Below the pieces are notes generated by a model. That model did no database searches, was not told the origin of the DNA, and saw only the letters and a program-made list of their open reading frames with translations. A program made the translations under genes and the position numbers. From an uncultured Eubacteriales bacterium (lineage in GTDB: Bacteria > Bacillota_A > Clostridia > Lachnospirales > Cellulosilyticaceae), in assembly GCA_900556665.1 (NCBI GenBank), contig USPX01000168.1, forward strand, positions 1 through 5,033: a stretch of 5,033 nt of DNA, given 5' to 3'. This document shows positions 5,012 to 5,033 of this stretch, piece after piece (the first letter of the stretch is position 1; each line of letters opens with the position of its first letter).

Positions 5012-5033
5012 AGAAAGGAGGTGATCCAGCCGC
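5012..5033 (-). rRNA. 16S rRNA gene, extreme 3' end (partial)
   Basis: The last 22 bases, read on the minus strand, are GCGGCTGGATCACCTCCTTTCT (given here 3' region first to last as the segments GCGGCTGG, ATCACCTCC, TTTCT). This is the near-universal end of bacterial 16S rRNA and includes the anti-Shine-Dalgarno CACCTCC. The gene body lies off the right edge. The mature end may differ from 5012 by one or two bases. It agrees with the GGAGG ribosome binding sites of the kinase and lipoprotein genes. What follows is a terminator, not a 23S gene. Confidence 0.95.

Noticed and set aside
1..5033. Insertion sequence or integron explaining the split of 16S and 23S
   Set aside because: No transposase, integrase, terminal inverted repeats or matching target-site duplications were found at the rRNA-proximal junctions.

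Overview
The window looks like DNA from a low-GC Firmicute, probably a Clostridia/Lachnospirales-type bacterium. It is strongly AT-rich, has GGAGG-type ribosome binding sites, and ends in a Firmicutes-style 16S 3' end. The large lipoprotein (N-terminal propeller-like part plus solute-binding part) is of a kind I associate with Lachnospiraceae. The genus is not determinable from the sequence alone.

Layout, left to right. Positions 1-9 are the first bases of a 23S rRNA gene read on the minus strand. Positions 10-300 are its leader, with a boxA-like motif and several hairpins. Positions 301-370 hold a minus-strand promoter with an A-tract UP element, so this 23S gene appears to have its own rRNA-type promoter. 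Positions 371-567 are AT-rich and hold the divergent plus-strand promoter of a two-component operon: an OmpR-family response regulator (568-1251) translationally coupled to a membrane histidine kinase (1241-2521). A 700-residue lipoprotein gene converges on the kinase gene from the minus strand (2504-4606), and the two 3' ends overlap by 18 bp. Positions 4607-4814 are the lipoprotein control region: an extended -10 element preceded by a ladder of TCTCTA hexamers at exact 11-bp spacing. Positions 4815-4951 hold two intrinsic terminators. Positions 5012-5033 are the last bases of a 16S rRNA gene, also on the minus strand.

Two things stand out. First, 16S and 23S point the same way but are separated by about 5 kb, three protein genes, two terminators and a new promoter. 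This is an unlinked (split) rRNA arrangement, not a normal 16S-ITS-23S operon. Second, the 11-bp hexamer ladder is the geometry expected for an OmpR/PhoB-type regulator and sits directly upstream of a promoter lacking a good -35 box. The simplest model is that the kinase/regulator pair encoded in the window activates the lipoprotein gene, and that the lipoprotein in turn may bind a ligand at the cell surface. That regulatory link is inference. Arginine codon use differs sharply between the two-component genes (mostly CGT) and the lipoprotein gene (almost all AGA), which suggests different histories.
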